From NCBI RefSeq assembly GCF_002240355.1, contig NZ_CP016353.1, forward strand, positions 5,805,001 through 5,869,000: 64,000 nt of DNA, written 5' to 3'. The notes under the pieces are model-generated. The model was given only the letters and a program-made list of their open reading frames with translations. It searched no databases and had not been told where the DNA came from. The stretch comes from Prauserella marina (GTDB lineage Bacteria > Actinomycetota > Actinomycetes > Mycobacteriales > Pseudonocardiaceae). This document shows, piece after piece, positions 29,170 to 37,856 of the stretch; the stretch's first letter is position 1; the number at the start of each line of letters is the position of its first letter. A program made the position numbers and the translations under genes.

Positions 29170-30624
29170 GTGGTGCGATCGGCACGCCTTGGTTTCGCTG
29201 TCCGCTTTCTCGTCGCGACCCTGCTGTGCTCGATGTCGCTGGTCGTGTTCGCTCCCGCGGCCTCAGCCGACGTCCAGGAAGGGGCAGGGCACCGCACGAC
29301 GCCGGGACAGTCGTGGGGTGACAGGGAAAGGGCCTACGACTGGGTCGGTTCCTACGTCGTCGGCGGGAAGCAGGTCTTCTGCGTCTCGTTCGCGCTCAAG
29401 GCACCGGACACCGGTGAGGTATACGAACCGGGCGACGAACTGCTGACCAAGTGGGGCACGAAGCTGCCGGAGGACGTCGCGGCGAACATCTCCTACCTGC
29501 TGCTGCGCTACGGCGACACCCAGGACGCCGACGAGGCCGCCGCACTGGCCCACCTGCTGCACGCCTGGACGGCGGCGCCCCGCTCCCCTGCCGACCTCGA
29601 TCCGGCCAAGCCGTTCGACCAGATCGGCTACGACGTCGACTTGCAGTTCGGCAAGCTGCCACAGGGCGCGAAGGACGCGGTAGAGCGCCTTCGCGCCGAC
29701 GCCGAAGCCAACAGGGGGCCGTGGGAGGCCATCGTCACGGCTCCGGAAGAAGAACAGACCATCGGTGACGAGGGCGAATGGACGATCACCGTCACCAACG
29801 CCGCCGGTGAGGGCGTTCCCGACGTTCCCGTCACGCTGACGCTCACCGACGCGCGGCTCGCCGAAGAAGCCGAGGAAGCTCCCGAAGAAGACGCCGACAC
29901 CGCCGATTCGGCGCCGTCGACCGTTACGACGGGCGCCGACGGAACCGCGGTGATCGGTGTCGTACCGACCGGTGAGAACCCGAAGGTCGGCGCGAGCCTT
30001 TCCGCACCAGCCGAGCGGCCCTACGTGCAGGACCCGGTCACCACCGACACCCAGCGCGTCGTGTCGACGGGTGGCGAGCAGGAACTGACGGCCGAGGCGA
30101 CCGTTGCGGCGAGGACGGCGCCGGGGATCGTGGAGATCGCCAAGATCGACGCGGCGTCGGGTGAGGGCATCGCGGGAGCGGTACTGCGGCTGACCGCGAG
30201 CGACAAGACCGCCCCGGCACTCGACCAGGAAGGGCAGCCGCTCGTCGGCGAGGACGGCAAACCGGCCGTCGTGACGACGGAAGGCGAGGACGGCACAGCG
30301 ACCATCGAGAACCTGCGGACTCCGCAGGAGGTGTGTGTCGTCGAGGTCAGCGCTCCTTCCGGCTACGACGATGCCTTCGACCCCGGTGATCCACCTTCGG
30401 CCTGCGGCACCCTCGACGAGGGCGGGACGCTCGTACTGGAGGTCGAGAACGTCGCGAACCAGGTCCCGAAGACCATCCCGGCAGGCGCCCAGCCGAGCAC
30501 CATCGCGCAGAGCGCGACCACGTCGAACGCACCGGTCAGCGCGCTGCTGGGTATGGGCGTGCTCGCGCTCGTGGTTTCAGGGCTCGTCGGCTGGACGGTG
30601 AGAAGGCGGTTCACCGGACGTTGA
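29170..30624 (+). CDS. Secreted surface protein with SpaA-type domain and C-terminal membrane anchor
   Basis: 484 residues. Signal peptide (FAVRFLVATLLCSMSLVVFA, then PAASA). Residues ~35-190 resemble the thioester (TQXA-type) adhesin domain, with a Cys in VFCVSFALKAPDTG and a DTQDADEAAALAHLLHAW segment. A beta-sandwich (about 200-330) and a SpaA/prealbumin-like domain (VEIAKIDAASGEGIAGAVLR through CVVEVSAPSGYD, with candidate isopeptide Lys and Glu) follow. The tail has a hydrophobic helix (VSALLGMGVLALVVSGLVGW) and RRRF. No canonical LPxTG precedes it; the nearest is VPKTI. It overlaps the sortase gene by four bases (TTGA), so it is the probable sortase substrate. Confidence 0.75.
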   Translation: MVRSARLGFAVRFLVATLLCSMSLVVFAPAASADVQEGAGHRTTPGQSWGDRERAYDWVGSYVVGGKQVFCVSFALKAPDTGEVYEPGDELLTKWGTKLPEDVAANISYLLLRYGDTQDADEAAALAHLLHAWTAAPRSPADLDPAKPFDQIGYDVDLQFGKLPQGAKDAVERLRADAEANRGPWEAIVTAPEEEQTIGDEGEWTITVTNAAGEGVPDVPVTLTLTDARLAEEAEEAPEEDADTADSAPSTVTTGADGTAVIGVVPTGENPKVGASLSAPAERPYVQDPVTTDTQRVVSTGGEQELTAEATVAARTAPGIVEIAKIDAASGEGIAGAVLRLTASDKTAPALDQEGQPLVGEDGKPAVVTTEGEDGTATIENLRTPQEVCVVEVSAPSGYDDAFDPGDPPSACGTLDEGGTLVLEVENVANQVPKTIPAGAQPSTIAQSATTSNAPVSALLGMGVLALVVSGLVGWTVRRRFTGR

Positions 30625-31373
30625 GCGCCACGAAGTCCACCGAAGGAGGCCAGCCGGGCAGGACACGGGCTTACCTGCTCGGCGTGGGAAGCGTGCTCGC
30701 CGTCGAACTCGCCGTGCTCGGGTTCGTGCTCGCGCCGACGACCGCGGTGATCGCGGGCGTCGCGGCGCCCATGCACACCGCGGCGGCGGACACCGCGGAG
30801 ACGGCTCCCCGCGCCGCGCCACCCGCACCGAGGGAGCAGCCTCCTGCCGCCACCACCACGGAGAAACCCGCCGCGCCCGCGACGGCGCCGAGCACCCCGG
30901 CTCAGCCAAGGACCGAGGTACCGGTGTCGAGCGGGCAGCGGCCGGGCACCATCGCGCTTCCCGACGGCGGGACGGCGAGGCTCGTGAGGGAGGAGGTCGG
31001 CGCGGACGCCGTCCTTCCCGTTCCGGACGACCTCGGTGAGGCCACCTGGTGGGGAGCCGGACTCGACGCGCCAAGCGGGGCCAGCGTGTTCGCGGGACAC
31101 GTCAACTGGCACGGCCAAACCGGCCCGTTCGCCGAACTGTGGGACATCAGGGTCGACGAGCCGATCACCGTCACCGACGCCGAAGGCACGACGTGGCGCT
31201 ACCGGGTCAGTCAGATCATCACGCTGCACAAGGACGAACTGCCCGCGAGGTCCGCCGAGCTGTTCGGGCAGAGCGGTCCGCACCGGATCGTGCTGGTGAC
31301 GTGTGGTGGCCGCTGGCTCGGCGGCAACACCGGCTACGCCGAGAACAGGGTCGTCGTCGCCGAACCGGCCTGA
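30621..31373 (+). CDS. Class F-type sortase
   Basis: 250 residues: an N-terminal membrane helix, a long Pro/Ala/Thr linker, and a sortase catalytic domain with His in SVFAGHVNWHG, Cys in VLVTCGG and Arg in YAENRVVV. The class F assignment rests on the actinobacterial pattern of a GHVxxxxxxGPFxxL-type His motif. The TTG start overlaps the stop of the surface protein (TTGA), so translation is coupled. A dedicated sortase translated with a single substrate suggests anchoring of that protein to peptidoglycan or another acceptor. Confidence 0.87.
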   Translation: MSATKSTEGGQPGRTRAYLLGVGSVLAVELAVLGFVLAPTTAVIAGVAAPMHTAAADTAETAPRAAPPAPREQPPAATTTEKPAAPATAPSTPAQPRTEVPVSSGQRPGTIALPDGGTARLVREEVGADAVLPVPDDLGEATWWGAGLDAPSGASVFAGHVNWHGQTGPFAELWDIRVDEPITVTDAEGTTWRYRVSQIITLHKDELPARSAELFGQSGPHRIVLVTCGGRWLGGNTGYAENRVVVAEPA

Positions 31374-31470
31374 CGAATACGGCGCGCACCCTGCTGCGCG
31401 GCGGGCGCTACTGACACAATGCGCGTGTCCGCTGCGGCTCGGTGACACGGTGACACAAAGGGGCAGTTGC

Positions 31471-33465
31471 ATGGCGAGGTATCTGGTGACCGGCGCGACG
31501 GGGCTGATCGGCCGTCATTTCACCCGGCTGCTGCTCGAAAGAGACGACACCGACAAGGTCACGCTGCTGGTCAGGGAGTCGTCGAAGGACCGGCTGGCCG
31601 GACTCGTCCGCGAGTGGCCGAACCGGGACAGGGTGGCGCTGCTGGTCGGCAACATCGGCGAGGACAAGCTCGGAGTCGGCGAAACGGCGCTGGCCGAACT
31701 GCGGGGCGAGGTCGACCACGTCGTGCACCTCGCGGCACTGTACGACCTGACGGCCGACGACGAGACGAGCGTCAAGGCGAACGTCGACGGCACCAGGAAC
31801 GTCATCGAGTTCGCGGCCGAGCTGAGGGCCGGTTGTCTGCACCACGTTTCGTCGGTCGCGGTGGCGGGCGACCACCCCGGCATCTTCACCGAGGAGATGT
31901 TCGACGCGGGCCAACGACTGGTGACGCCTTATCACCGCACGAAGTTCGAAGCCGAGAAACTGGTGAGGGAGCAGCACGACGTGCCGTGGCGGGTCTACCG
32001 GCCCGCGGTCGTCGTCGGCCATTCGCAGACCGGCGAGATGGACAAGATCGACGGCCCCTACTACCTGTTCAACGCCATCAGCAGACTCACGTCGGTGCCG
32101 AATCTGCCGTTCGCGGGACCCGATGTCGGCGACACCAACATCGTCCCCGTCGATTACGTCGCGAAGGCCATGGTCGAGCTGGTGCCCCGAGCCGGGCTCG
32201 ACGGCCGCACCTTCCACCTCGTCAACCCCGAACCGCAGCCGGTCGTCTCGGTGTACAACGCCTTCGCGAAGGCCGCGGGCGCGCCGAGGATCAACGTCGA
32301 ACTGGGCGAGCGAGTCTCGGCTGGGCTCCTCGGCCTCGCCAAACTGAGCGAGCACGTACCGGGCGTCTCCATCGCCCGCGACGCCGTGCTTTCCCGCCTC
32401 GGCATCCCTCCGGTGATGCTGGCGACAGCCAGCTTCGCGCCGGTGTTCTCCTCGTCGGCGACGAGGAGGGCGCTCGCGGGGTCCGGTGTGGACGTCCCGC
32501 CGCTCGACGACTACGCGCCCGCGCTGTGGCGGTACTGGCGCGAGCACCTCGACCCGTTCAGGGCGCGCAAGCACGGACCGAGGGGCGAACTCGACGGCCG
32601 CAGGGTCGTCATCACCGGCGCATCCTCGGGTATCGGGAGGGCGACCGCGCTGCGGGTCGCGGCCGAAGGTGCCGTTCCGCTGCTCGTGGCACGCAGGAGG
32701 CCGGAACTGGAGGAGGTCCGCGACGAGATCGTGGCCGCGGGTGGCCAGGCCTCGGTCTATCCGGCCGACCTCACCGACGAGGAGTCGGTGCACAAGGCCG
32801 TCGACGCCATGCTCGCCGAGCACGGTCGCGTCGACATGCTCGTCAACAACGCGGGCAGGTCGATCCGCCGTTCGGTCCGCCTTTCCTACGACAGGTATCA
32901 CGATTTCGAGCGGGCCATGGCGATCAACTACTTCGGCGCCGTCCGGTTGCTGCTCGCCCTTCTTCCGCACATGACGGAACGGAAGTTCGGGCACATCGTG
33001 AACGTGTCGTCGATCGGCGTGCAGGGCATCGCGCCCCGGTTCTCGGCCTATGTGGCCTCCAAGGCCGCCCTCGACTACTTCAGCAAGATCGTCGCCACCG
33101 AGACGCACGGCGACGGCATCACCTTCACGACCATCCACATGCCACTCGTGCGTACCCCGATGATCCGGCCGACGAAGATCTACGACGCGTTCCCGACGAA
33201 GTCGCCCGAGCAGGCGGCGGGAATGGTGGTCAAGGCGCTCAAGGAACGGCCGAAGCACATCGGCACTCCAGAGGGCTATCTCATCCAGGCCGCGTACGCG
33301 CTCGCGCCGGGCGTGGTCGACGCGATCGCCTATGAGGGCTACCGAATCTTCCCCGACTCCACGGCCGCGGGCGGGTCGGGCAGGCTGAACATCGGCAAGG
33401 GCGAACGGCACCTTTCCAGAGCGGCCACCGCACTCGTGAAGCTCACCCGCGGCTTCCACTGGTGA
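31471..33465 (+). CDS. Two-domain SDR fusion, fatty acyl-CoA reductase type (AcrA1-like)
   Basis: 664 residues. Residues 1-~370 are an extended SDR/NAD-binding domain of male-sterility type (YLVTGATGLIGRHFTRLLL, HVSSVAVAG, YHRTKFEAEKLV active-site YxxxK). Residues ~375-664 are a classical SDR (VVITGASSGIGRATALRVA; LVNNAGRSIRR; NVSSIG; YVASKAALDYF). The same fusion occurs in mycobacterial acyl-CoA reductase proteins (Rv3391-type, from memory), which reduce long-chain acyl-CoA and also carry reductase activity on oxo-lipids. Likely role: wax, alcohol or complex lipid synthesis. Start ATG 31471. Both catalytic YxxxK sites look intact. Confidence 0.87.
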   Translation: MARYLVTGATGLIGRHFTRLLLERDDTDKVTLLVRESSKDRLAGLVREWPNRDRVALLVGNIGEDKLGVGETALAELRGEVDHVVHLAALYDLTADDETSVKANVDGTRNVIEFAAELRAGCLHHVSSVAVAGDHPGIFTEEMFDAGQRLVTPYHRTKFEAEKLVREQHDVPWRVYRPAVVVGHSQTGEMDKIDGPYYLFNAISRLTSVPNLPFAGPDVGDTNIVPVDYVAKAMVELVPRAGLDGRTFHLVNPEPQPVVSVYNAFAKAAGAPRINVELGERVSAGLLGLAKLSEHVPGVSIARDAVLSRLGIPPVMLATASFAPVFSSSATRRALAGSGVDVPPLDDYAPALWRYWREHLDPFRARKHGPRGELDGRRVVITGASSGIGRATALRVAAEGAVPLLVARRRPELEEVRDEIVAAGGQASVYPADLTDEESVHKAVDAMLAEHGRVDMLVNNAGRSIRRSVRLSYDRYHDFERAMAINYFGAVRLLLALLPHMTERKFGHIVNVSSIGVQGIAPRFSAYVASKAALDYFSKIVATETHGDGITFTTIHMPLVRTPMIRPTKIYDAFPTKSPEQAAGMVVKALKERPKHIGTPEGYLIQAAYALAPGVVDAIAYEGYRIFPDSTAAGGSGRLNIGKGERHLSRAATALVKLTRGFHW

Positions 33466-33561
33466 TTTCACCCGAAAAGGGAAGCAGGGCCTCGACAACG
33501 GGGCCACGACACGAATCCACACTGGGTAATCGCCACATCGGCGGCAAAGGGAAATTCTGAG

Positions 33562-34761
33562 GTGGACAGACAACACACTTTCACCGGCCTGCCTGACAGT
33601 GACGACACCCCGTACGCGGGTACCGTCAAGGGTATGGCTTCTGAGCACGACAATCGGTTGTTGCCGCTGCGGCGGGAGTTCGCCCAGGCTTGGCACGGCT
33701 TCGACCGCAATCAGGTTCTGCAGTACGTCGATCACCTCGAAGCGCAGGTTCGCCGGATCATGGCCGACCGCGACTCCGCCATGGCTCAGGCAAGCACCCT
33801 TTCGCGTGAGCTGGAGAACGCGCGCCGCGAGACGACGAAGCTGCAAAACAGAGTCGAGGAGCTGAAGAAGCCACCGGAGCGGTTGGAAGATCTCGACGAG
33901 CGGATGCAGCGCACGGCGCACCTCGCCAACACCCGCGCGGAGGAGATCGTCGCGAGGGCAGAGGAAGCCGCGAAGAAGAACTGGGCGGAGAGCAGCAAGG
34001 TCTCGGCCAAACTGCACGAGCGCTACACGAAGCTGCTCGAAACGCTCGACGGCCACGCGGAGCAGTTGCAGCAGGAGCACGAGGACGCGCTCGCCGCCAC
34101 CAAGGCAGAGGTCGCGAAGATGACCTCGGAGGCCGCTGAGAACAGGGCGCGCGTCGACTCGGAGGCCGAGCGCAAGCGGCGCACCATCGAGCAGGAATTC
34201 GACTCGAAGATGGCCGCCGACAAGGCAGCGCTCGAAAAGCACATCGCCGATCAGAAGACCGCGAGCAAGAACGCGGCGGAACGGCGGATCGCCGAGGCCA
34301 CCACCGAGGCCAAGAAGATGGTCGACGAAGCCACGACCAAGGCCAAGCACATGATCAGCGAGGCGACGACGAAGTCGACGACGATGGTGGACGAGGCGAC
34401 CACCAAGTCCACGACCATGGTCGACGAAGCCACCACCAGGTCGAAGACGATGGTGGAGGAGGCGACGGCAAAGGCGAAGAAGCTCGTCGAGGACGCGAAG
34501 AACGACGCCGACCGGCGCACAAAGTCGGCCAACGACACCGTCGCGAAGTTGTCCAAGATCCGCGAGGAGGCCCGCGCCCGGCTCAGGGAGGCCGACGAGG
34601 TGCTCAAGCAGGGCGAGTCGGCGCTCGTGCCGGTGGAGGACGAGGACACCGAACTCGACGACGTCCCCTCGGCCGGCAACGGATCGGCCAAGAACAACAA
34701 GAAGCCGAGCCCGGCACCGGCCGACCGGCAGCGGGCCTACTCTGGCAAGCGCGACACCTGA
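33562..34761 (+). CDS. DivIVA-like coiled-coil protein (Scy/FilP type)
   Basis: 399 residues. A short N-terminal DivIVA-type motif (GFDRNQVLQYVDHLEAQVRR) precedes nearly continuous coiled coil. Residues ~250-315 contain six hendecads based on MVDEATTKSTT. The tail is acidic then Lys/Pro-rich. Such proteins organise polar growth and the cytoskeleton in mycelial actinobacteria. GTG 33562 is the listed start; ATG 33634, immediately after TACCGT, would be leaderless and removes 24 low-similarity residues. The downstream stop faces the siderophore-binding gene across a shared terminator. Confidence 0.8.
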   Translation: MDRQHTFTGLPDSDDTPYAGTVKGMASEHDNRLLPLRREFAQAWHGFDRNQVLQYVDHLEAQVRRIMADRDSAMAQASTLSRELENARRETTKLQNRVEELKKPPERLEDLDERMQRTAHLANTRAEEIVARAEEAAKKNWAESSKVSAKLHERYTKLLETLDGHAEQLQQEHEDALAATKAEVAKMTSEAAENRARVDSEAERKRRTIEQEFDSKMAADKAALEKHIADQKTASKNAAERRIAEATTEAKKMVDEATTKAKHMISEATTKSTTMVDEATTKSTTMVDEATTRSKTMVEEATAKAKKLVEDAKNDADRRTKSANDTVAKLSKIREEARARLREADEVLKQGESALVPVEDEDTELDDVPSAGNGSAKNNKKPSPAPADRQRAYSGKRDT

Positions 34762-34775
34762 GGGATTCGTTCTCC

Positions 34776-34815
34776 GATTCCGGCCGCCTTTCCGCGAGGG
34801 AGGGCGGCCGGAATC
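34776..34815. terminator. Bidirectional terminator between convergent genes
   Basis: GATTCCGGCCGCC (34776-34788) pairs perfectly with GGCGGCCGGAATC (34803-34815) around a 14-nt loop. Confidence 0.7.
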
Positions 34816-34816
34816 G

Positions 34817-35815
34817 TCAGGTCACCTTCCGCGCCTTCTCCAGGTTCTCGGCGAGCTGGTTCAACGTCCTCGCCTGGGCGACGTAGTCCATGGAGGAGAA
34901 CTCCCACGGGTAGAGCTGCCCCGACTCGGCGGCGGGCAGCTTCGCGAACGTGGGCTGCTTGCGCAGTTCCTCGGCGTCGAGGCCGTCGCGGATCGAGTAC
35001 AACACGACGTCGGTGCGGTAGTCGCCGATGTTCTCCCAGCTCACCTGCCGCCAGTAGTAGCCGTCGCCTCCCGGGTCGGGGTATTCGAGGCCGAGTTCGG
35101 TGTAGGAGCGCAGTGCCGGGTCGTCGGGTGCCTTCGCGATGTGCACGCCGTCGCTGGGGTACGCGGCGATCGCCATGGCGCTCACCCCGGACGCGGTCGC
35201 GGCGCGCAGGCGGTCGGCTGCCGCGTCGTAGTCCTTCTTGTGCTTGTCGAGGGTCTGGCCGGTCACGCCGACGGCGGAGGCCAGTTCGGTCGTCCTCGCC
35301 ACCACGTCCCGCGCGGTTCCGGTCATCGCGATCGCGACGATCGGCGCGATCGAGGCGATCGTCTCCTGCTGCTTGAGGTCCTTGAACCCGTACAGCGGTT
35401 TCTCCTTGTCGATGGTGCCCTCGCCGTCGACGGGGTAGGCGTGCGCGACGATGAGCTGCGGTTGAGCTGCCGCGAGTGCGTCGATGTCGATCTCGCCGTA
35501 TGTTCTGCCGACCTGCTTGACCTTGCCGAGGTCCTTGCCCGCGAAGTTCACGTCGTCGTCGAGCGCGGTGTAGCCGAAGGAGGCGACCGGGGTCACGCCG
35601 TAGTTCCACAGCGAGGCGATGGCGTCGTTCAGTCCCGCGACGCGGGTGGGCATTCCGTCGAGCCGTGCCGTCGCCCCGACGTCGTCCGTGAAGGACCACG
35701 CGCCTGAACCGGAAGCGCCCGGCGTGGAGCCGCGTCCACACGCGGCGAGCAGGCCGGTGGCGGTGAGGGCGAGGCTGCCGCCGAGGAATCGCCTGCGGGT
35801 GAAAGCTGAAGGCAT
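34817..35815 (-). CDS. Iron-siderophore ABC transporter substrate-binding lipoprotein (FecB-type)
   Basis: 332 residues. A twin-arginine-like, lipoprotein signal (FTRRRFLGGSLALTATGLLAAC) ends in a lipobox. The body is a periplasmic-binding-protein fold (VAGLNDAIASLWNYGVTPVA; EIDIDALAAAQPQLIVA; IASIAPIVAIAMTGTA; the long backbone helix between lobes). It probably captures a ferric siderophore at the membrane; no permease or ATPase gene is nearby, so it must use one elsewhere. A close match to the IdeR/DmdR iron box lies five bases upstream of ATG 35815, so iron repression is likely. It lies downstream of the SpoIIE-type gene on the same strand but has its own promoter site. Confidence 0.9.
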   Translation of the reverse strand: MPSAFTRRRFLGGSLALTATGLLAACGRGSTPGASGSGAWSFTDDVGATARLDGMPTRVAGLNDAIASLWNYGVTPVASFGYTALDDDVNFAGKDLGKVKQVGRTYGEIDIDALAAAQPQLIVAHAYPVDGEGTIDKEKPLYGFKDLKQQETIASIAPIVAIAMTGTARDVVARTTELASAVGVTGQTLDKHKKDYDAAADRLRAATASGVSAMAIAAYPSDGVHIAKAPDDPALRSYTELGLEYPDPGGDGYYWRQVSWENIGDYRTDVVLYSIRDGLDAEELRKQPTFAKLPAAESGQLYPWEFSSMDYVAQARTLNQLAENLEKARKVT

Positions 35816-35820
35816 GGCGG

Positions 35821-35839
35821 TCAACTTAGCCAAACCTAA
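35821..35839 (-). promoter_or_regulatory. IdeR/DmdR iron box
   Basis: On the minus strand TTAGGTTTGGCTAAGTTGA, matching 15 of 19 positions of the established actinobacterial iron box TTAGGTTAGGCTAACCTAA. It ends six bases before the substrate-binding protein start. Confidence 0.85.
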
Positions 35840-35865
35840 CTACGAAGCAAAGAGACCGTGGGGTG

Positions 35866-37230
35866 TCACACTCCGAACCATCTGCACAGCAGCAGGCACA
35901 CGTCGTCGTCGTGGTCTCCCGAATCCAGCATCGCGCGCAGGATGTGCTCGGCGACATCGGGGAGTGCGCCCTCGGCGTGCTCCCCGAGTACATCGGCCAG
36001 CTTCGCCATCCCGGTGTCGATGTCGCTCGACCGCCGCTCGACGAGGCCATCGGTGTAGAGCGCCACGATCGACCCTGGCTCCAGTTTCTTCTCGTGCTGC
36101 GGGATGTCCGAACTCGCGCTGATCCCCAGCATCGGCGCGTGGTCGACCTCCAGGTAGCGCACACCGGCCCCGTCGAGCAGTACCGGCGGCGGATGGCCAG
36201 CGCTCGACCAGCGCATCACGCCGGTCGCGATGTCGATCTCCGCGACGATCGCCGTCGCGTACAGCGCGCTCGTCCACCCCCTGAGCAGCTCGTGCACGAG
36301 CCGCAACGAGGTCGCCGGGCCATGCCCCTCCAGCGCGTAGGCACGCAACGCGTTCTGCAGTTTTCCCATCACGACCGCCGCGTCGAGCCCATGCCCGGTG
36401 ACGTCACCGACCATGAGAACGACGGTTCCGTCCTGCCTGGTCACCGCGTCGTACCAGTCACCGCCGACGTGTACGCCCCTCGTCGCCGACCGGTATCTCG
36501 CCGCGAGATCGACACCCTCCTGATCGGCGAGAACGGGAAGCATCGCGCGTTGCAGTCGCTGCGCCAGCTCGTGCTCGTGTTCGTAGGCGGTGGCGTTGCG
36601 CAACCCCACCGCGGCCCTGTTGGCGACGCCTTGCGCGAGAGCGACGTCCTCGCTGTCGAACTCCTCCGAATCGCGGTAGAGGTCGAGCACACCGAGCACC
36701 CTCGGGCCGAGCCGCAGCGGTATCGAAACCCTGCCCGGTTCGCCGAAGGCCGCCTCCCTGCTGCCGAAGGCCCTGCTGGTGACGTGGTCGAGTCCACCTC
36801 CGCCTTCGTCCTGGCGGACCAGTTCGTCGTCGACGACCAGCCAGACCCGGGTGCGATCGGCGAAACCGTGCCTTGTCACGAGGCCGACAAGCTGGTTGAG
36901 CATTTCGGCGCTGTCGAGCGTGGTCGCGGCCGCCCTGCTGACGTCGTCGAGGAAGGCGGAACGCCGCCGCTGCCGCTCGATCTCGGCCCGCAGCGCAAGC
37001 AAGCCCGCGTTGGTCTCGGCGAGCTGAGACCGATGGAGGCGCAGCTGGCGGTCCTGCTCCCTGACCAGGCTCGCCAAGGCTTCCAGCGCCCCGGCAAGCG
37101 GACTGTCCTCGCCCGCGGCGTCGAGTTCCGCCGCGACGGAACTCCAGGTGATCGGCGGCGTGCTGGACGCGCGGAGCACCTGTTCGATTTCCGTACGAAG
37201 CTCCTCGGTCGAACGGGGTCGGCGGCTCAT
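35866..37230 (-). CDS. GAF-SpoIIE PP2C-type phosphatase (RsbU-like)
   Basis: 454 residues. An N-terminal coiled coil (about 55-95), a GAF-type sensor domain (AAATTLDSAEMLNQLVGLVT through NRAAVGLRNATAYE), and a SpoIIE phosphatase domain (VGGDWYDAV, VLMVGDVTGHGLDAAVVMG, SSAGHPPPVLL, VALYTDGLVERR, DHDDDVCLLL) with all metal Asp residues. Such proteins dephosphorylate STAS anti-anti-sigma factors in response to a signal. The start is ATG 37230 (GGAGGTGA). It is divergent from a STAS protein and an anti-sigma kinase, which are its likely partners. Confidence 0.9.
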   Translation of the reverse strand: MSRRPRSTEELRTEIEQVLRASSTPPITWSSVAAELDAAGEDSPLAGALEALASLVREQDRQLRLHRSQLAETNAGLLALRAEIERQRRRSAFLDDVSRAAATTLDSAEMLNQLVGLVTRHGFADRTRVWLVVDDELVRQDEGGGGLDHVTSRAFGSREAAFGEPGRVSIPLRLGPRVLGVLDLYRDSEEFDSEDVALAQGVANRAAVGLRNATAYEHEHELAQRLQRAMLPVLADQEGVDLAARYRSATRGVHVGGDWYDAVTRQDGTVVLMVGDVTGHGLDAAVVMGKLQNALRAYALEGHGPATSLRLVHELLRGWTSALYATAIVAEIDIATGVMRWSSAGHPPPVLLDGAGVRYLEVDHAPMLGISASSDIPQHEKKLEPGSIVALYTDGLVERRSSDIDTGMAKLADVLGEHAEGALPDVAEHILRAMLDSGDHDDDVCLLLCRWFGV

Positions 37231-37482
37231 CGGCTCACCTCCTCCGAGAACAAGCGCGCCTGGTCATCCTGCCAGCACTCGCACCGTGACGGCAGTACCT
37301 CACGACTCGGGGTCCGCTCCCACCGCCGGCATCCACTATGCCGCTAAACCAGCGCGATCGCTCCCCGCTTTCTTTCGGCGACAAACCCTGCCGCGCCCTT
37401 CGCGCTGAGGATTCGCCTTCGTGCTGTCAGACTGACCGGAGCAGGGCTCGAACCAACGGGGCGACCCGGAAGAGGTCCGACG

Positions 37483-37842
37483 ATGACCGACGGCCACCAC
37501 GACGAATTCGCCGCGGATGGAAACCCACCGGTTCGCACAACCCTCACCGACGGAATCGGCCGGGTCACGCTGAGCGGCGACATCGACCACGGCGTGGCCC
37601 CCTTGCTGACCGCGGCGCTCGACGAACTCATCTCTTCCGGCGCGCGATCGCTGGTCGTCGACTTCGCTCAATTGTCGTTCTTCGATTCCGCGTGTATCAG
37701 CGCACTTGTCAGGGCACACTCCAGCGTGACGGAAAACGGCGGCACGGTGCGGCTCGTGAACGTGAACCGGTTCGCGATCCGCGTGCTGGAGATATCCGGT
37801 CTCGTGCCGCTTTTCGACATCGAACCAAGCGGAAAGTCATAG
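37483..37842 (+). CDS. STAS-domain anti-sigma factor antagonist
   Basis: 119 residues. STAS fold with ITLSG-type strand (GRVTLSGDIDHGVAPLL) and the phosphorylatable Ser in FFDSACISALVRAH. The first ~18 residues are a poorly conserved extension. It likely binds the anti-sigma kinase encoded 14 bp downstream and is dephosphorylated by the divergently encoded SpoIIE phosphatase. Confidence 0.88.
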   Translation: MTDGHHDEFAADGNPPVRTTLTDGIGRVTLSGDIDHGVAPLLTAALDELISSGARSLVVDFAQLSFFDSACISALVRAHSSVTENGGTVRLVNVNRFAIRVLEISGLVPLFDIEPSGKS

Positions 37843-37856
37843 GAAGTCTCCGGAAA

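Noticed and set aside
31408-34350. A 980-codon open frame on the minus strand opposite the reductase and coiled-coil genes.
   Set aside because: It is the complement of two well-supported genes with strong domain motifs; its translation is Arg/Asp/His-rich and has no similarity, typical of GC-rich shadow frames.
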